A DNA stretch of 64,000 nucleotides, taken from positions 434,001-498,000 of the forward strand of contig NZ_SLVP01000001.1 in assembly GCF_004345425.1 (NCBI RefSeq). Direction: 5' to 3'. Source of the DNA: Paenibacillus sp. BK033 (GTDB lineage Bacteria > Bacillota > Bacilli > Paenibacillales > Paenibacillaceae). The notes under the pieces are model-generated. The model did not search any database, was not told where the DNA came from, and was given only the letters and a program-made list of their open reading frames with translations. Below are positions 1 through 9,007 of the stretch, piece by piece. Both the position numbers and the translations under genes were made by a program. Positions within the stretch are counted from its first letter, which is position 1. Each line of letters opens with the position of its first letter.

Positions 1-1089
1 GATATTACGCAGAAAAAGGGCCTGTCCCTGCTGAAGGAGCAGCACTACGCGTCGCTCTTCAAATACAATCCGGATGCGGTATTTGCCTTTGATCTGGAAG
101 GGAATTATCTTAGCGTAAATCCTGCGATGGAGCAGCTGTTAGGCTATAGGGCGGAAGAGTTCTTGCAGATGTCCTATATTCCGCTCATTCCCCCGGAGGA
201 GCTGGAGAAGACAAAGAGTCTTTTCAAGCTGGCGGCAAAGGGGATTACGCAGCATTATGAAACGAAGGCGATTCACAAGAACGGAAAAGTTATTGACGTC
301 AAGGTGACCAATATGCCGATTATCGTCAATAATGAATCCATGGGGGTATTTGGCGTTGCCAAAAACATCATGCAGGAGAATCAAAACAAGACAAAGCTGC
401 TGGAAGCTGAAAAATTGACGGCGGTTGGTCAGCTTGCAGCCTCCATTGCGCATGAAATAAGGAATCCTCTCACCTCCTTGAAAGGATTCGTTCATCTGAT
501 CGAGCAAGCCGTTCCCGGCGTTAACGAAAAATATTTTACGATTATGAAGGATGAGCTGCGGAGAATCGAGCTGATTACAAGCGAGCTGCTATACTTGGCC
601 AAGCCGCAGGCGCAGGAATTCAAGGTTGAACAAATCTGCCAGATTGTACAGGATGTCAGCCTGCTGATGAGCTCCCAAGCGTTAATGAATAACGTGGAAA
701 TCCGATTATCGGGTCTGGACGGATTGCCGGCCATTCGCTGCGTGGCGGCTCAATTGAAGCAGGTATTTATCAATCTGATTAAAAACGCCATGGAGGCTAT
801 GCCTAGCGGTGGGGTCATCGGTATCCACGCCTCCAGCCCAAGCCCGGAAACGCTAATGATTCAGGTGTCCGATACGGGGAAAGGCATTCCGCAGGAGCTT
901 ATTGCCAAGATCGGCGCTCCCTTTTATACAACCAAAGAAAACGGAACGGGCCTTGGCATGATGGCCACCCAGCAAATCATCCATTCGCATGGCGGGACGC
1001 TTGATATAACAAGCCAGGTAGGCGAAGGGACTGCGATTCATATTTGTTTGCCGGCCGCAAGCTTACAGGATGGGGTTGTAGCGGGATAG
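1..1089 (+). CDS. PAS-containing sensor histidine kinase, 5' end cut by window
   Basis: The reading frame is open from base 1, so the start lies outside the window; 362 residues are visible. A PAS domain occupies about residues 17-125 (window numbering). It is followed by a HisKA helix with the phospho-acceptor His in SIAHEIRNP (about residue 151) and an HATPase domain with N box (NLIKNAMEAMPSGG), G1 (DTGKGIP) and G2 (GTGLGMM). No membrane segment is seen in the visible part. The PAS-HisKA-HATPase layout and short C-terminus resemble the KinA/KinE-type kinases that feed the Spo0F phosphorelay. No response regulator is adjacent, as is usual for those orphan kinases. The sporulation role is inferred from family resemblance only. 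Confidence 0.85.
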   Translation, partial: DITQKKGLSLLKEQHYASLFKYNPDAVFAFDLEGNYLSVNPAMEQLLGYRAEEFLQMSYIPLIPPEELEKTKSLFKLAAKGITQHYETKAIHKNGKVIDVKVTNMPIIVNNESMGVFGVAKNIMQENQNKTKLLEAEKLTAVGQLAASIAHEIRNPLTSLKGFVHLIEQAVPGVNEKYFTIMKDELRRIELITSELLYLAKPQAQEFKVEQICQIVQDVSLLMSSQALMNNVEIRLSGLDGLPAIRCVAAQLKQVFINLIKNAMEAMPSGGVIGIHASSPSPETLMIQVSDTGKGIPQELIAKIGAPFYTTKENGTGLGMMATQQIIHSHGGTLDITSQVGEGTAIHICLPAASLQDGVVAG

Positions 1090-1112
1090 CTGAGAATGGG
1101 AAAGATATAGAT

Positions 1113-1145
1113 AAGGCAGCCGAAGTTCTCGGGTGTCTTTCTTTA
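1113..1145 (+). terminator. probable terminator after the kinase
   Basis: Imperfect 11-bp stem (1113-1123 with 1129-1139; one mismatch and one G-U pair) with a 5-base loop, followed by a short pyrimidine/T-rich stretch. Confidence 0.5.
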
Positions 1146-1274
1146 TGTTCGGGCAGTTATCTTTTGAGGAGTATGCTATTATAAAGGCTATCATATCGAT
1201 CGACATTATATCGAAAAGAGGGATGGCTTACGAGGGAGTTTGGACTTCGGTTTAATTCTTTTTTTGAACGATGG

Positions 1275-2192
1275 ATGTTTCTGCTGATCCCGGGATCGCT
1301 TGTCCTGGGTTTTCTTTTTGCCGACTCGCTTGCTCCGATGGTGGATGCCGTTCCGTATCTGTTTGCCTACGTCACCTTAACGATGGGAATTGGCTGCGGA
1401 CTCAAGCATTTGTATGAGGTTGTCAAAAAGCCCGGCATTCTGGTATGGACGCTCCTGTTGGCGCATCTGCTTTCCCCGCTTGTCGCTTACGGGCTTGGCT
1501 CGTTATGGTTTGGAGCGTCCTCGCCTTACGTTGTTGGGCTAGTGCTCTTTACGATTATTCCGCTTGGCGTATCAACCGTCCTATGGGTTGGAATGTCGGG
1601 CGGCAGCGTGCCGCTTGTGCTTGCGATGGTCGTGCTGGACTCCGCACTGAGTCCGCTGGTTGTCCCTTACGGCATTCATTTCTTTTTTAATACAACCGTG
1701 GATATTGCGATTGGACCGATTATGTTCGACCTGTTCGTTATCGTTGTTCTTCCGACCATCATTGGCGTAGTCTTGCATGAGCTGAGCAAGGGGCGGATTC
1801 AGGAGAAGGTGAAGCCCGTTGCCATGCCAATCTCGAAGCTCTGCTTCGTTGCGGTGGTAGCCTTGAACGCTTCGGCGATTGCGCCGTATGTCGATCAGCT
1901 GAAGCATGACATGCTGAAGCTCATCCCGCTTGTTATTGTGCTGGTAGGGGTATGTTATGCAGTAGGCTTCCTCGGAACGGCCAAATTCGGCGGCAAGGAA
2001 GTGCAGGTAACCGTTTCTTACGCGACGGGCATGCGGAATATTTCGCTTGGCATCGTGCTGGCGCTGGGTTACTTCAGCCCGCTGGCTGCCGTGCCGGTTG
2101 TGCTTTCCATCCTTGTGCAGCAGCCGCTCGCGACGGTGCATCATTTTGTTTTACAAAAACTTAACAAAAACAAGACTGGCAAAGCCGCATGA
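1275..2192 (+). CDS. bile acid:sodium symporter (BASS) family transporter
   Basis: 305 residues and almost entirely hydrophobic, with about nine to ten membrane segments and short loops, typical of BASS-family secondary transporters. Family-like stretches are the early TLTMGIGCGL segment, GGSVPLVLA mid-protein and ATGMRNISLGIVLAL near the end. Substrate cannot be told from sequence; bacterial members move bile acids, pantoate, pyruvate-like anions or metabolite analogues. The ATG at 1275 has no good ribosome binding site. The frame stays open upstream, and a purine-rich site (AAAAGAGGG, about 1214-1222) lies in front of codons with no standard start, so the true N-terminus is uncertain and may be about 16 residues longer. 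It stands alone between two kinase genes. Confidence 0.75.
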   Translation: MFLLIPGSLVLGFLFADSLAPMVDAVPYLFAYVTLTMGIGCGLKHLYEVVKKPGILVWTLLLAHLLSPLVAYGLGSLWFGASSPYVVGLVLFTIIPLGVSTVLWVGMSGGSVPLVLAMVVLDSALSPLVVPYGIHFFFNTTVDIAIGPIMFDLFVIVVLPTIIGVVLHELSKGRIQEKVKPVAMPISKLCFVAVVALNASAIAPYVDQLKHDMLKLIPLVIVLVGVCYAVGFLGTAKFGGKEVQVTVSYATGMRNISLGIVLALGYFSPLAAVPVVLSILVQQPLATVHHFVLQKLNKNKTGKAA

Positions 2193-2244
2193 CGGCATGT
2201 ACGATAATACGAGTGACAAATAGTCTAATTGGAGATGAAGGGCC

Positions 2245-4020
2245 ATGAACAGCTTTCGCAACCGATTAACGTTAACCATGATCATTATTCTTGCGTTATC
2301 CGTAACCGCGGCCGGTCTCTTCATGGCAAAGACGTTTAAGGATAACCATATCAATGCGCTTGAGGATAACATGATCCGCGAGATGCATATCATTCTGGCC
2401 AAAACCGAGTGGAAGCAGGGAGATAATACGGCGCTGTTCCCGTATTTCACGAAGGAAGCCGAGAATCTTAAGACTTATGCCGATACAAGGGTGACCTTCA
2501 TAGCCGGCGACGGCACCGTCCTTGGCGATTCGGATCATGCCCCGGAAACGATGGATAACCACAGCACGCGGGTAGAGGTTGTGGAAGCTCATAAAGACGG
2601 CATCGGACGGGCTATCCGGTACAGCGATACGTTGAAGGAAAATTTATTGTATGTAGCCTTGGCGGTAGATCCTTCGGACCCGCATTCCAATGTGATCCGC
2701 CTGGCGATGAGCTTGAAGGAAGTCGACAAGAGCATCAATCAGCTGTGGACCGTGCTCATTATCGGGCTGCTGATTTTGTTTATCGTTGCCGCTTTTATCA
2801 GCTATCGAATCGCCTTAAGCTTAACCCGTCCGCTGGAACAAATCACGAAGGTTGCCCAGCGCATCAAGCAGATGGATTATAAAGCGAGGGTGAAGGTCAG
2901 AAAGCAGGATGAAGTTGGCGAGCTTGGTCATGCTATTAATGCCATGGCTGAAAGCCTTGAGGTGCAAATGACGCGGATCCGGCAAAACGAAAGCCAGCTG
3001 GAGAGCGTGCTTGATAACATGATTAACGGCGTTATGATGATTGACAAGGCCGGCAAAATTCTGCTGATGAGCCGCCGCGCGGGCGAGCTGCTGGGTATCT
3101 CGTCCGGCGAGCTCGTCGGAAGGAATTACGCGGAAGCCAAGCAGCAATACGAGCTTTCCCAGCTGATTCAGGAGGCCTTGGAGAGCCGTGAGCATATCCG
3201 CGAGGAGATTACGTTCTACTTTCCGGAGGAGCGCTTGCTGGAGCTTAACCTGGTACCGATTCTCCAGGAGAACCAGGAATTCGGCGGGGTGCTGCTCGTG
3301 CTTGCGGACGTAACGGCGATCCGCCGCCTGGAGCGGATGCGCAGCGAGTTCGTCGCGAACGTATCCCATGAGCTGAAGACGCCAATCGCGGCCGTGAAAG
3401 GCTTCGCCGAGACGCTTCTTGGCGGGGCGGTGAACGATGAGGAGACCGCGCGTTCCTTCCTGCAGATCATTTATGACGAGAGCGACAGGCTGAACCGTCT
3501 CATCGGGGACATACTGGCCTTGTCGAAAATCGAATCGAAGCGTGTTCCGCTTTACTTCTCGCCGGTGGAGATGGATTCGTTCATGACGAAGACCGTAACG
3601 ATGATGGAGTCGGAGGCGGCGAAGAAATCGATCAAGCTGCAGCTGGAGATGGAGCATGGCTTGTACGTGGAAGCCGATGAGGACCGTCTACGGCAAATTA
3701 TGATGAATGTTATCGCAAATGGCATAAACTATACGCCAGAAGGCGGTAAAGTGTCGGTGAATATCGCCAGCGTCGATGAGGATCATATCCGGATTCAGAT
3801 TAGCGATACCGGCATCGGCATTCCGAAGAAGGATCTGCCGAGGATTTTCGAGCGGTTCTATCGGGTCGATAAGGCAAGATCACGAAGTTCAGGCGGCACG
3901 GGACTTGGTCTGTCGATCGTCAAGCATCTGATTGAGCTGCACAAAGGCACGATAACGGTCACAAGCGCCGTAGGCGTCGGTTCGACATTTGTCATCGAGC
4001 TGCCCGTTCTTCAGCAATAA
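2245..4020 (+). CDS. phoR: PhoR/PnpS-like membrane sensor histidine kinase
   Basis: 591 residues. Order: TM1 (about 8-30), extracytoplasmic sensor region (31-165), TM2 (about 168-190), HAMP (190-242), PAS (250-350), HisKA with His375 in NVSHELKTP, then HATPase with DTGIGIP, FERFYR and GGTGLGLSIV. This is the PhoR/WalK/ResE architecture. The start ATG follows TTGGAGATGAAGG. An OmpR-type regulator begins 90 bp downstream and is surely its partner. The PhoR assignment rests on architecture and on a location in the same neighbourhood as polA-mutM-ytaF-coaE, which in B. subtilis (recalled) follows phoPR. The kinase precedes the regulator here, the reverse of phoP-phoR, so the symbol is tentative; ResE- or WalK-like function is possible. 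Confidence 0.8.
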   Translation: MNSFRNRLTLTMIIILALSVTAAGLFMAKTFKDNHINALEDNMIREMHIILAKTEWKQGDNTALFPYFTKEAENLKTYADTRVTFIAGDGTVLGDSDHAPETMDNHSTRVEVVEAHKDGIGRAIRYSDTLKENLLYVALAVDPSDPHSNVIRLAMSLKEVDKSINQLWTVLIIGLLILFIVAAFISYRIALSLTRPLEQITKVAQRIKQMDYKARVKVRKQDEVGELGHAINAMAESLEVQMTRIRQNESQLESVLDNMINGVMMIDKAGKILLMSRRAGELLGISSGELVGRNYAEAKQQYELSQLIQEALESREHIREEITFYFPEERLLELNLVPILQENQEFGGVLLVLADVTAIRRLERMRSEFVANVSHELKTPIAAVKGFAETLLGGAVNDEETARSFLQIIYDESDRLNRLIGDILALSKIESKRVPLYFSPVEMDSFMTKTVTMMESEAAKKSIKLQLEMEHGLYVEADEDRLRQIMMNVIANGINYTPEGGKVSVNIASVDEDHIRIQISDTGIGIPKKDLPRIFERFYRVDKARSRSSGGTGLGLSIVKHLIELHKGTITVTSAVGVGSTFVIELPVLQQ

Positions 4021-4110
4021 CAGCCGGTCGAAAAATTTACCCATTCTTCATGAAATCGTGATAAAATAAGGTAGAAATCTGTGTCCAGGCTGGACAGGCT
4101 GGAGGTACTC

Positions 4111-4830
4111 ATGTCACATAAAGTGCTCGTTATTGAGGATGAACCGACACTCGCGCGTCTTTTGTCGTATAATCTGACGCAAGAGGGTTACGATACGACT
4201 GTCATTGATCATGGTGCAACCGGGCTTCAAACCGCTTTGCAGCGCGCGTTCGATCTCATTATTTTGGACATCATGCTGCCAGGCTTGAACGGCTTTGAAA
4301 TACTAACAAGGCTTCGCCAGAATGGCGTAAAGACGCCTATTATTATTTTGACCGCCCGCAATGCGGAGGAGGAAGTCGTTCAAGGGCTGAAGCATGGCGC
4401 GGATGATTATATCACGAAGCCGTTTGGCGTTGCCGAGCTGCTCGCGAGGGTATCGGCGGTATTGCGCCGGACGCAGCAGGATGACTCGGTGCCGATCGAA
4501 ACGTCCGAGAAGGTCATTACCGTAGGAGATTTGTCGATTTATCCGGAGAAATACGAAGTCATTCTGAACGGGGAGACCGTTCCGCTTCGTCCGAAGGAAT
4601 TCGAAGTGCTGCTGTATCTCGTACAGCGTCCGGGGATGGTTATTACGCGAGATGATTTGATGAACGTGGTGTGGGGCTTTGATTATATCGGCGGGCAGCG
4701 TACGGTTGACGTTCATGTCAGCTCGCTGCGCAAGAAGCTGGAGCTGGGTCAATCCGTACAGATCGAATCGATTCGCGGCGTTGGTTATAAATTGGTCATG
4801 TCAAAAAAACTCGTCACACCAAAGGGATAA
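4111..4830 (+). CDS. phoP: OmpR/PhoP-type response regulator
   Basis: 239 residues. The receiver domain (1-120) has the acidic pair in VIEDEP, phospho-acceptor Asp in LIILDIMLPG, Thr in ILTARN and Lys in YITKPF. The winged-helix DNA-binding domain (about 135-232) has LRPKEFEVLLYLVQRPG and the recognition-helix region RTVDVHVSSLRKKL. I chose the ATG at 4111 because CTGGAGGT precedes it; an in-frame GTG at 4081 lacks a site. It would receive phosphate from the kinase just upstream and regulate transcription. PhoP, ResD and WalR share this fold, so phosphate control is inferred from context. The coding end overlaps the terminator stem. Confidence 0.85.
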   Translation: MSHKVLVIEDEPTLARLLSYNLTQEGYDTTVIDHGATGLQTALQRAFDLIILDIMLPGLNGFEILTRLRQNGVKTPIIILTARNAEEEVVQGLKHGADDYITKPFGVAELLARVSAVLRRTQQDDSVPIETSEKVITVGDLSIYPEKYEVILNGETVPLRPKEFEVLLYLVQRPGMVITRDDLMNVVWGFDYIGGQRTVDVHVSSLRKKLELGQSVQIESIRGVGYKLVMSKKLVTPKG

Positions 4831-4848
4831 GGTGGACGAGTTTTTTGT
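4804..4848. terminator. bidirectional terminator, overlaps stop of the regulator
   Basis: Perfect 12-bp arms 4804-4815 and 4835-4846 (AAAAAACTCGTC and its complement) with A and T tracts on either side. It works for the regulator (+) and the convergent AraC gene (-). The left arm lies inside the last codons of the regulator. Confidence 0.85.
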
Positions 4849-4853
4849 TTGCG

Positions 4854-5735
4854 CTATTGCCGGTTCCAATCCAGCATCTTGCGCTGGAATTGCTTGGGGG
4901 AGCAGTCATTGTACTTCTTGAACATCTTATAAAAGTGGGCCATGTTAGGCATTCCGATCCGTTCTCCGACCTCGGTAATGCTTAGATCCTTCGTAAGAAG
5001 AATGCGCTCCGCCCATTTGATTTTCCGGTAATTGACGAATTCCGTGAAGGACATCCCTATCGTTTTCTTGAAAAACTTGACGAAGTAATAATAGCTCATG
5101 TTGGCGATCCGGCAGACTTCCTCCACCTGAATCCGGTCGGTCAGCCGGTTCTCGACATAGTCCAGGACAGGCTTCAGCCGGAGGCGGTCGAAGTCGTCCT
5201 GCTCGGCGAGCATTTTCCGGTTATCGTTGCGCAGCAGGGTCAGCAGAATTTGCTTGATCAGAACGCTGACCGCGATTTCGTAGCCGGTCTCCTTGCGTTC
5301 CGCCTCCTGATGCAGCTGTCGGATATAGTCTCCGATCTGCTTCTTCACCTTGCCGTTCTCTTGAAAAATATAATTGGCCATGCTGAGCGGATTCTCGGTC
5401 TCGGAGAAGTAGCGCATATAAGCGATCGTGCTCTGATCGAAAAACGGCTCCAGCTCGAACTGCAGGACGATGTAGTCGAGATGCCCGACACTCCGGTCGC
5501 GGTGAAGCTGGGAAGCGCCGATCATAATGATGTCGCCCGGCTGGAGATGGTAGCTCTCTTCCTCGACATCCACATCAAGCCTGCCTTTTATAATATAGAG
5601 CAGCTCTAGCTGCCGGTGATAATGCCAGTTGGTGAAATCGTCATCCTTACGGATCGGCTGCCAGACACGCAAGGATAACAAAGGGTTTTCATAGACAACT
5701 TTCTCGTTAAACGGCTCCACCTTTGCCGGTCCCAC
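4854..5735 (-). CDS. AraC-family regulator with N-terminal cupin
   Basis: 293 residues. The N-terminal cupin fold (about 20-110; WHYHRQLELLYIIKG, LQPGDIIMIG) probably binds a small ligand, perhaps a sugar. The C-terminal AraC double helix-turn-helix (about 190-290) carries QVEEVCRIANMSYYYFVKFFKKTIGMSF and ends with the signature IGMPNMAHFYKMFKKYNDCSP. The GTG start at 5735 has only a weak ribosome binding site, so the first residues are uncertain. It is transcribed away from the 2-hydroxyacid dehydrogenase gene at 5884, a possible target. Ligand unknown. Confidence 0.85.
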   Translation of the reverse strand: MGPAKVEPFNEKVVYENPLLSLRVWQPIRKDDDFTNWHYHRQLELLYIIKGRLDVDVEEESYHLQPGDIIMIGASQLHRDRSVGHLDYIVLQFELEPFFDQSTIAYMRYFSETENPLSMANYIFQENGKVKKQIGDYIRQLHQEAERKETGYEIAVSVLIKQILLTLLRNDNRKMLAEQDDFDRLRLKPVLDYVENRLTDRIQVEEVCRIANMSYYYFVKFFKKTIGMSFTEFVNYRKIKWAERILLTKDLSITEVGERIGMPNMAHFYKMFKKYNDCSPKQFQRKMLDWNRQ

Positions 5736-5883
5736 CTTACGTTGAAGTATCTTATTGCACTTGCCGCCCCGGGCGACAGGTTGCCTTCTTCATTGTAGTG
5801 GGCTTCGGCGTTAAAGGCAACCATTCGCCAAATCGGCGGAGACATAGGTATAATAGAGTCATAACGCGAGAGGAGATGACGGC

Positions 5884-6858
5884 ATGCGGCCAAAAGTGTA
5901 CCTATCATCCAAAGTATCCGACGAGGTAAAAGCATACCTCGATCAATATTGCGATTGCGAAATGTGGCAAAACCCGGAGAGAGCGATTACCGGGCAGGAG
6001 CTTGCCGAAAAGCTCGGCGACGTGGAAGGGCTGCTTGCAGCCGGCAATGCCATCAGCGAGCGGCTGCTAAGCGCGGCGCCGAAGCTGCGGGCGGTCAGCA
6101 ATATTTCGGTAGGCTACAACCATAACGATCTGGACGCGATGAGAAAACGCGGCATAATTGGCACCCATACGCCGTATGTGCTGGATGAGACGGTGGCGGA
6201 TTTAACGCTGGCCCTTATGCTGGCGGCGGCCAGAAGAGTGACCGAGCTGCATAATCTCGTCCGCAGCGGCGGATGGCAGCGCGGCGTGGGCGAGCAGCTG
6301 TTCGGTCTGGACGTGCATCACGCGAAGCTAGGCATTATCGGGATGGGACGCATTGGCGAGCAAATCGCAAAGCGCGCCAAATTCGGATTTGACATGGAGG
6401 TCTCCTACTACAACCGCAGCCGCAAGCCGGAGACGGAGGAAAGGCTTGGCGTAAATTATCTGCCTCTGAACGAGCTTCTGGAGCAGTCGGATTTTATCGT
6501 GCTGATGACTCCGCTTACGCCGGAGACCAAGCATATGATTGGCGAGGAGCAGTTTAACCGGATGAAACGCACGGCGATCTTTATTAACGTATCGCGCGGC
6601 GAGACGGTAGACGAGGCGGCTCTGATCGAAGCTCTGCGCACGAAACGGATTTATGCGGCAGGACTTGACGTATACGAGAAGGAGCCGGTCAGCCTCGATA
6701 ATCCGCTGCTCCGGCTCGATAATGTGGTGACGCTGCCGCATATCGGATCGGCAACGAAGAAAACGAGGAACGACATGGCCATGGTTGCGGCCCGCAACCT
6801 GGTGGATGCGTTATACGGCAGGGAGCCGCAATACGTGATTCCGGAATTGAAAAACTAA
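5884..6858 (+). CDS. D-isomer-specific 2-hydroxyacid dehydrogenase
   Basis: 324 residues, cytosolic. It interconverts a 2-oxoacid and a D-2-hydroxyacid with NAD(P)H. The Rossmann fingerprint GIIGMGRIG lies near residue 150. The catalytic triad is visible: Arg in NVSRGETVDE, Glu in DVYEKEP and His in LPHIGSAT. The sequence is closest in feel to glyoxylate/hydroxypyruvate reductases (GyaR/GhrB type). It lacks the ACT domain and Ser pathway context of SerA. Start supported by GAGAGGAGATGAC. Substrate is not determinable; the divergent AraC gene may control it. Confidence 0.88.
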   Translation: MRPKVYLSSKVSDEVKAYLDQYCDCEMWQNPERAITGQELAEKLGDVEGLLAAGNAISERLLSAAPKLRAVSNISVGYNHNDLDAMRKRGIIGTHTPYVLDETVADLTLALMLAAARRVTELHNLVRSGGWQRGVGEQLFGLDVHHAKLGIIGMGRIGEQIAKRAKFGFDMEVSYYNRSRKPETEERLGVNYLPLNELLEQSDFIVLMTPLTPETKHMIGEEQFNRMKRTAIFINVSRGETVDEAALIEALRTKRIYAAGLDVYEKEPVSLDNPLLRLDNVVTLPHIGSATKKTRNDMAMVAARNLVDALYGREPQYVIPELKN

Positions 6859-6863
6859 CGGAG

Positions 6864-6890
6864 AGAGCCTCTGCGTGCTGCAGAGGCTCT
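6864..6890. terminator. hairpin between convergent genes
   Basis: Perfect 11-bp stem (6864-6874 / 6880-6890) with a 5-base loop; poor T-tract on either strand. Probably a shared weak terminator for the dehydrogenase (+) and PNPOx-like gene (-). Confidence 0.6.
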
Positions 6891-6900
6891 TCCCGTGCGC

Positions 6901-7449
6901 TTAGCGAAGGTCGTCGTGGGCGGTACGGCCGGAACTGTACATCTTTGCCGGATTCACTTCGCTTTCCTTCGCGGAGAGAGAGCTGGATACCAGCTTGAAT
7001 ACCGAGGTCTTGCTGCCCATCGAGGAGACGTAGCGCTCCAGATGGGTCTTCGCAAGCGGCCGGTCGAAATAACCGGGAACGTATTTGTCCAGCATGACCT
7101 GCATGGCGGCGGTTGCCTCCTCCCAATCGTCGACCTTCTCGATGGTACCGTAAATAATGACGCTCATATAAGCGGTATCGACATGGGCGGGCGTGGGATC
7201 GGCGATCGTGCCGTACTCTTCGCTGACCGTAAAGCAGGCGGAAGGGTTATCGGCAATCATTTCGATTTTCCGACCTTCGGATGCACCGTGGAAATAGATG
7301 GCGTTGTCTTTCCAGACGAAGTTTAAAGGAACGACATAAGGAACATTGCCTGAGGCGAGGCCAAGAAATCCGGTTCGGGCCTGCCCCAGGAAACGTTCGA
7401 TTTTGCCTGCATCGGTGCAGGCTCTTTTTTGCAAGCGAATAGGAAACAT
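6901..7449 (-). CDS. pyridoxamine 5'-phosphate oxidase-like (split-barrel flavin) protein
   Basis: 182 residues. Split-barrel FMN-binding fold: [21 protein letters not shown] near the start, then [15 protein letters not shown] and the PACFTV-like [11 protein letters not shown]. This matches the NimA/YhbP-like branch of the PNPOx superfamily rather than true PdxH, which is longer and has different PLP-binding motifs. It probably binds FMN, F420 or haem and reduces an unknown small molecule. ATG at 7449 has an AAAGGCAG site upstream. It is divergent from a MocR-type regulator at 7562, which suggests a vitamin-B6-linked or regulator-controlled role (inference). Confidence 0.75.
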   Translation of the reverse strand: MFPIRLQKRACTDAGKIERFLGQARTGFLGLASGNVPYVVPLNFVWKDNAIYFHGASEGRKIEMIADNPSACFTVSEEYGTIADPTPAHVDTAYMSVIIYGTIEKVDDWEEATAAMQVMLDKYVPGYFDRPLAKTHLERYVSSMGSKTSVFKLVSSSLSAKESEVNPAKMYSSGRTAHDDLR

Positions 7450-7501
7450 TTCACTTCACTGCCTTTCTTTCGGTTCATTGTGTTATCATTGTAGAAGGAA
7501 T

Positions 7502-7547
7502 CTGTCCCTGTCAAAAGGTACAGTTTCATTCGAAATGAGGGGTACAG
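7502..7547. promoter_or_regulatory. candidate MocR operator: repeated GGTACAG
   Basis: In the 112-bp divergent gap, GGTACAG occurs at 7517-7523 and 7541-7547 as direct repeats 24 bp apart. A one-mismatch inverted copy (CTGTCCC) lies at 7502-7508, and a TCATT/AATGA palindrome lies between (7526-7538). MocR/PdxR regulators typically bind direct plus inverted repeats of this kind. Confidence 0.45.
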
Positions 7548-7561
7548 ATTGAGGTGGCAGG

Positions 7562-8965
7562 ATGATCGGTTTAACGCCGGATTTGAATAAACAAAGCGGG
7601 ACTCCGCTTTATCAGCAGCTATTTGCCTATTTAAAGGGACAGATCGAGCAGGGGATGCTGCGCGAAAATGAGCGTTTGCCCTCGATCCGCCAGCTCTCCG
7701 TTTATTTGTCCGTCAGCAAAAACACCGTCGAAACGGCTTATCAGCAGCTTCTGGCGGAAGGCTATATTCAGAGCAGGCATCGCAGCGGCTTATACGTCAT
7801 GTCGCTGGATCAGCTCGAGGGGATTAAGGAGACAGGGCCGGTCAGAGCGGCGGTTGAGTCGAGCCTGGACTCGCTGCCGCCAGGCGCGATTAACTTTGAA
7901 TACGGCGATGTAGAGCTGGAGCATTTTCCCGTGCGGCTGTGGAAGAAGTGTCTGGTGGACGCGCTCGAGGAGTGCACGACGGAGGTATACGGCTACGGCG
8001 ACCGCCAGGGACACAAGGGTCTTCGGTCCGAGATTGCCCGTTATTTGTACCAGTCGCGCGGAGTGGTATGCGCGCCGGATCAAATTTTCTTAAGCGCCGG
8101 GACGCAGACGATGGTCAGCCTGCTGGCCCAGCTGCTGCCTCTGCCCGAGGCGATTGCGATGGAGGAGCCCGGTTATAACGGGGTTAGAACGGTTCTGATG
8201 AACATGGGGCGAAGGATCATTCCCATGCCGCTGGAGCATGACGGGATCTCGGTCGAGCATCTGAGGGAAAGCGCGGCCCGCCTGGTATACGTGACGCCTT
8301 CCCATCAGTTTCCCCTCGGGATGATTATGCCGGTTCACAACCGGATCAAGCTGCTTCAATGGGCTTATGATCAGGACGGCTATATCGTAGAGGATGATTT
8401 CGACAGCGAGCTGCGTTATCAGGGGCAGCCGATTCCGGCGCTTAAGGCGCTGGATACCGGGGACAAGGTTATTTATTTGGGGACGTTCTCGAAGTCTTTC
8501 CTGCCGGGAGTGCGGCTAAGCTATATGGTGCTGCCGGAAAGGGCAGCGCAGGATTTCGGCAGCAAGCTGCAGGCTTACAGCCAGTCGGTATCGCCGCTTA
8601 TTCAGGCCGCCATGTACCGGTTCATGAAGGAAGGTTATTTCGAAAGCCATATCCGCAAGATGAGGAAGCTGTACCAGACCCGTCACCGGATGCTGCTTCG
8701 CACGATTCGGGAACAGCTTGGCAGCCATGTCGGCATTATCGGGGAGCGGTCGGGTATGCATCTGCTGCTTGACGTCTACGGGCGCTCCGGCGATGAGCTT
8801 GTGGAGAAGGCACTGGAGTACGGGGTCATCGCTTATACGCCAAGGAAGCATTGGCTGAATCCGGAGGCATGTCCTCCCTCTTACATTATGCTTGGATTCG
8901 GCGGACTTGACGAGCGGAAAATCCGCGACGGAATTATTCGGCTGCGCAAGGCTTGGTTTCCTTAA
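7562..8965 (+). CDS. MocR/PdxR-type GntR regulator with aminotransferase domain
   Basis: 467 residues. The N-terminal GntR winged helix (about 8-75: PLYQQLFAYLKGQIEQG, LPSIRQLSVYLSVSKNTVE) is joined by a linker to a full fold-type I aminotransferase domain (about 100-465). The PLP lysine is in YLGTFSKSFLPGVRLSY and the Asp is in YIVEDDFDSELRY. Such proteins bind PLP and act as transcription factors rather than enzymes; PdxR activates pdxST. Here no pdx gene is adjacent. The divergent PNPOx-like gene is the likely target, possibly with autoregulation. Confidence 0.88.
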   Translation: MIGLTPDLNKQSGTPLYQQLFAYLKGQIEQGMLRENERLPSIRQLSVYLSVSKNTVETAYQQLLAEGYIQSRHRSGLYVMSLDQLEGIKETGPVRAAVESSLDSLPPGAINFEYGDVELEHFPVRLWKKCLVDALEECTTEVYGYGDRQGHKGLRSEIARYLYQSRGVVCAPDQIFLSAGTQTMVSLLAQLLPLPEAIAMEEPGYNGVRTVLMNMGRRIIPMPLEHDGISVEHLRESAARLVYVTPSHQFPLGMIMPVHNRIKLLQWAYDQDGYIVEDDFDSELRYQGQPIPALKALDTGDKVIYLGTFSKSFLPGVRLSYMVLPERAAQDFGSKLQAYSQSVSPLIQAAMYRFMKEGYFESHIRKMRKLYQTRHRMLLRTIREQLGSHVGIIGERSGMHLLLDVYGRSGDELVEKALEYGVIAYTPRKHWLNPEACPPSYIMLGFGGLDERKIRDGIIRLRKAWFP

Positions 8966-9007
8966 ATTGTGATACAATACGATGGAGACCTAATTAAGGA
9001 AAGAGAA

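Noticed and set aside
2821-3657. A 278-residue minus-strand frame opposite the sensor kinase
   Set aside because: Opposes HAMP/PAS/HisKA codons and has the composition of a shadow frame.
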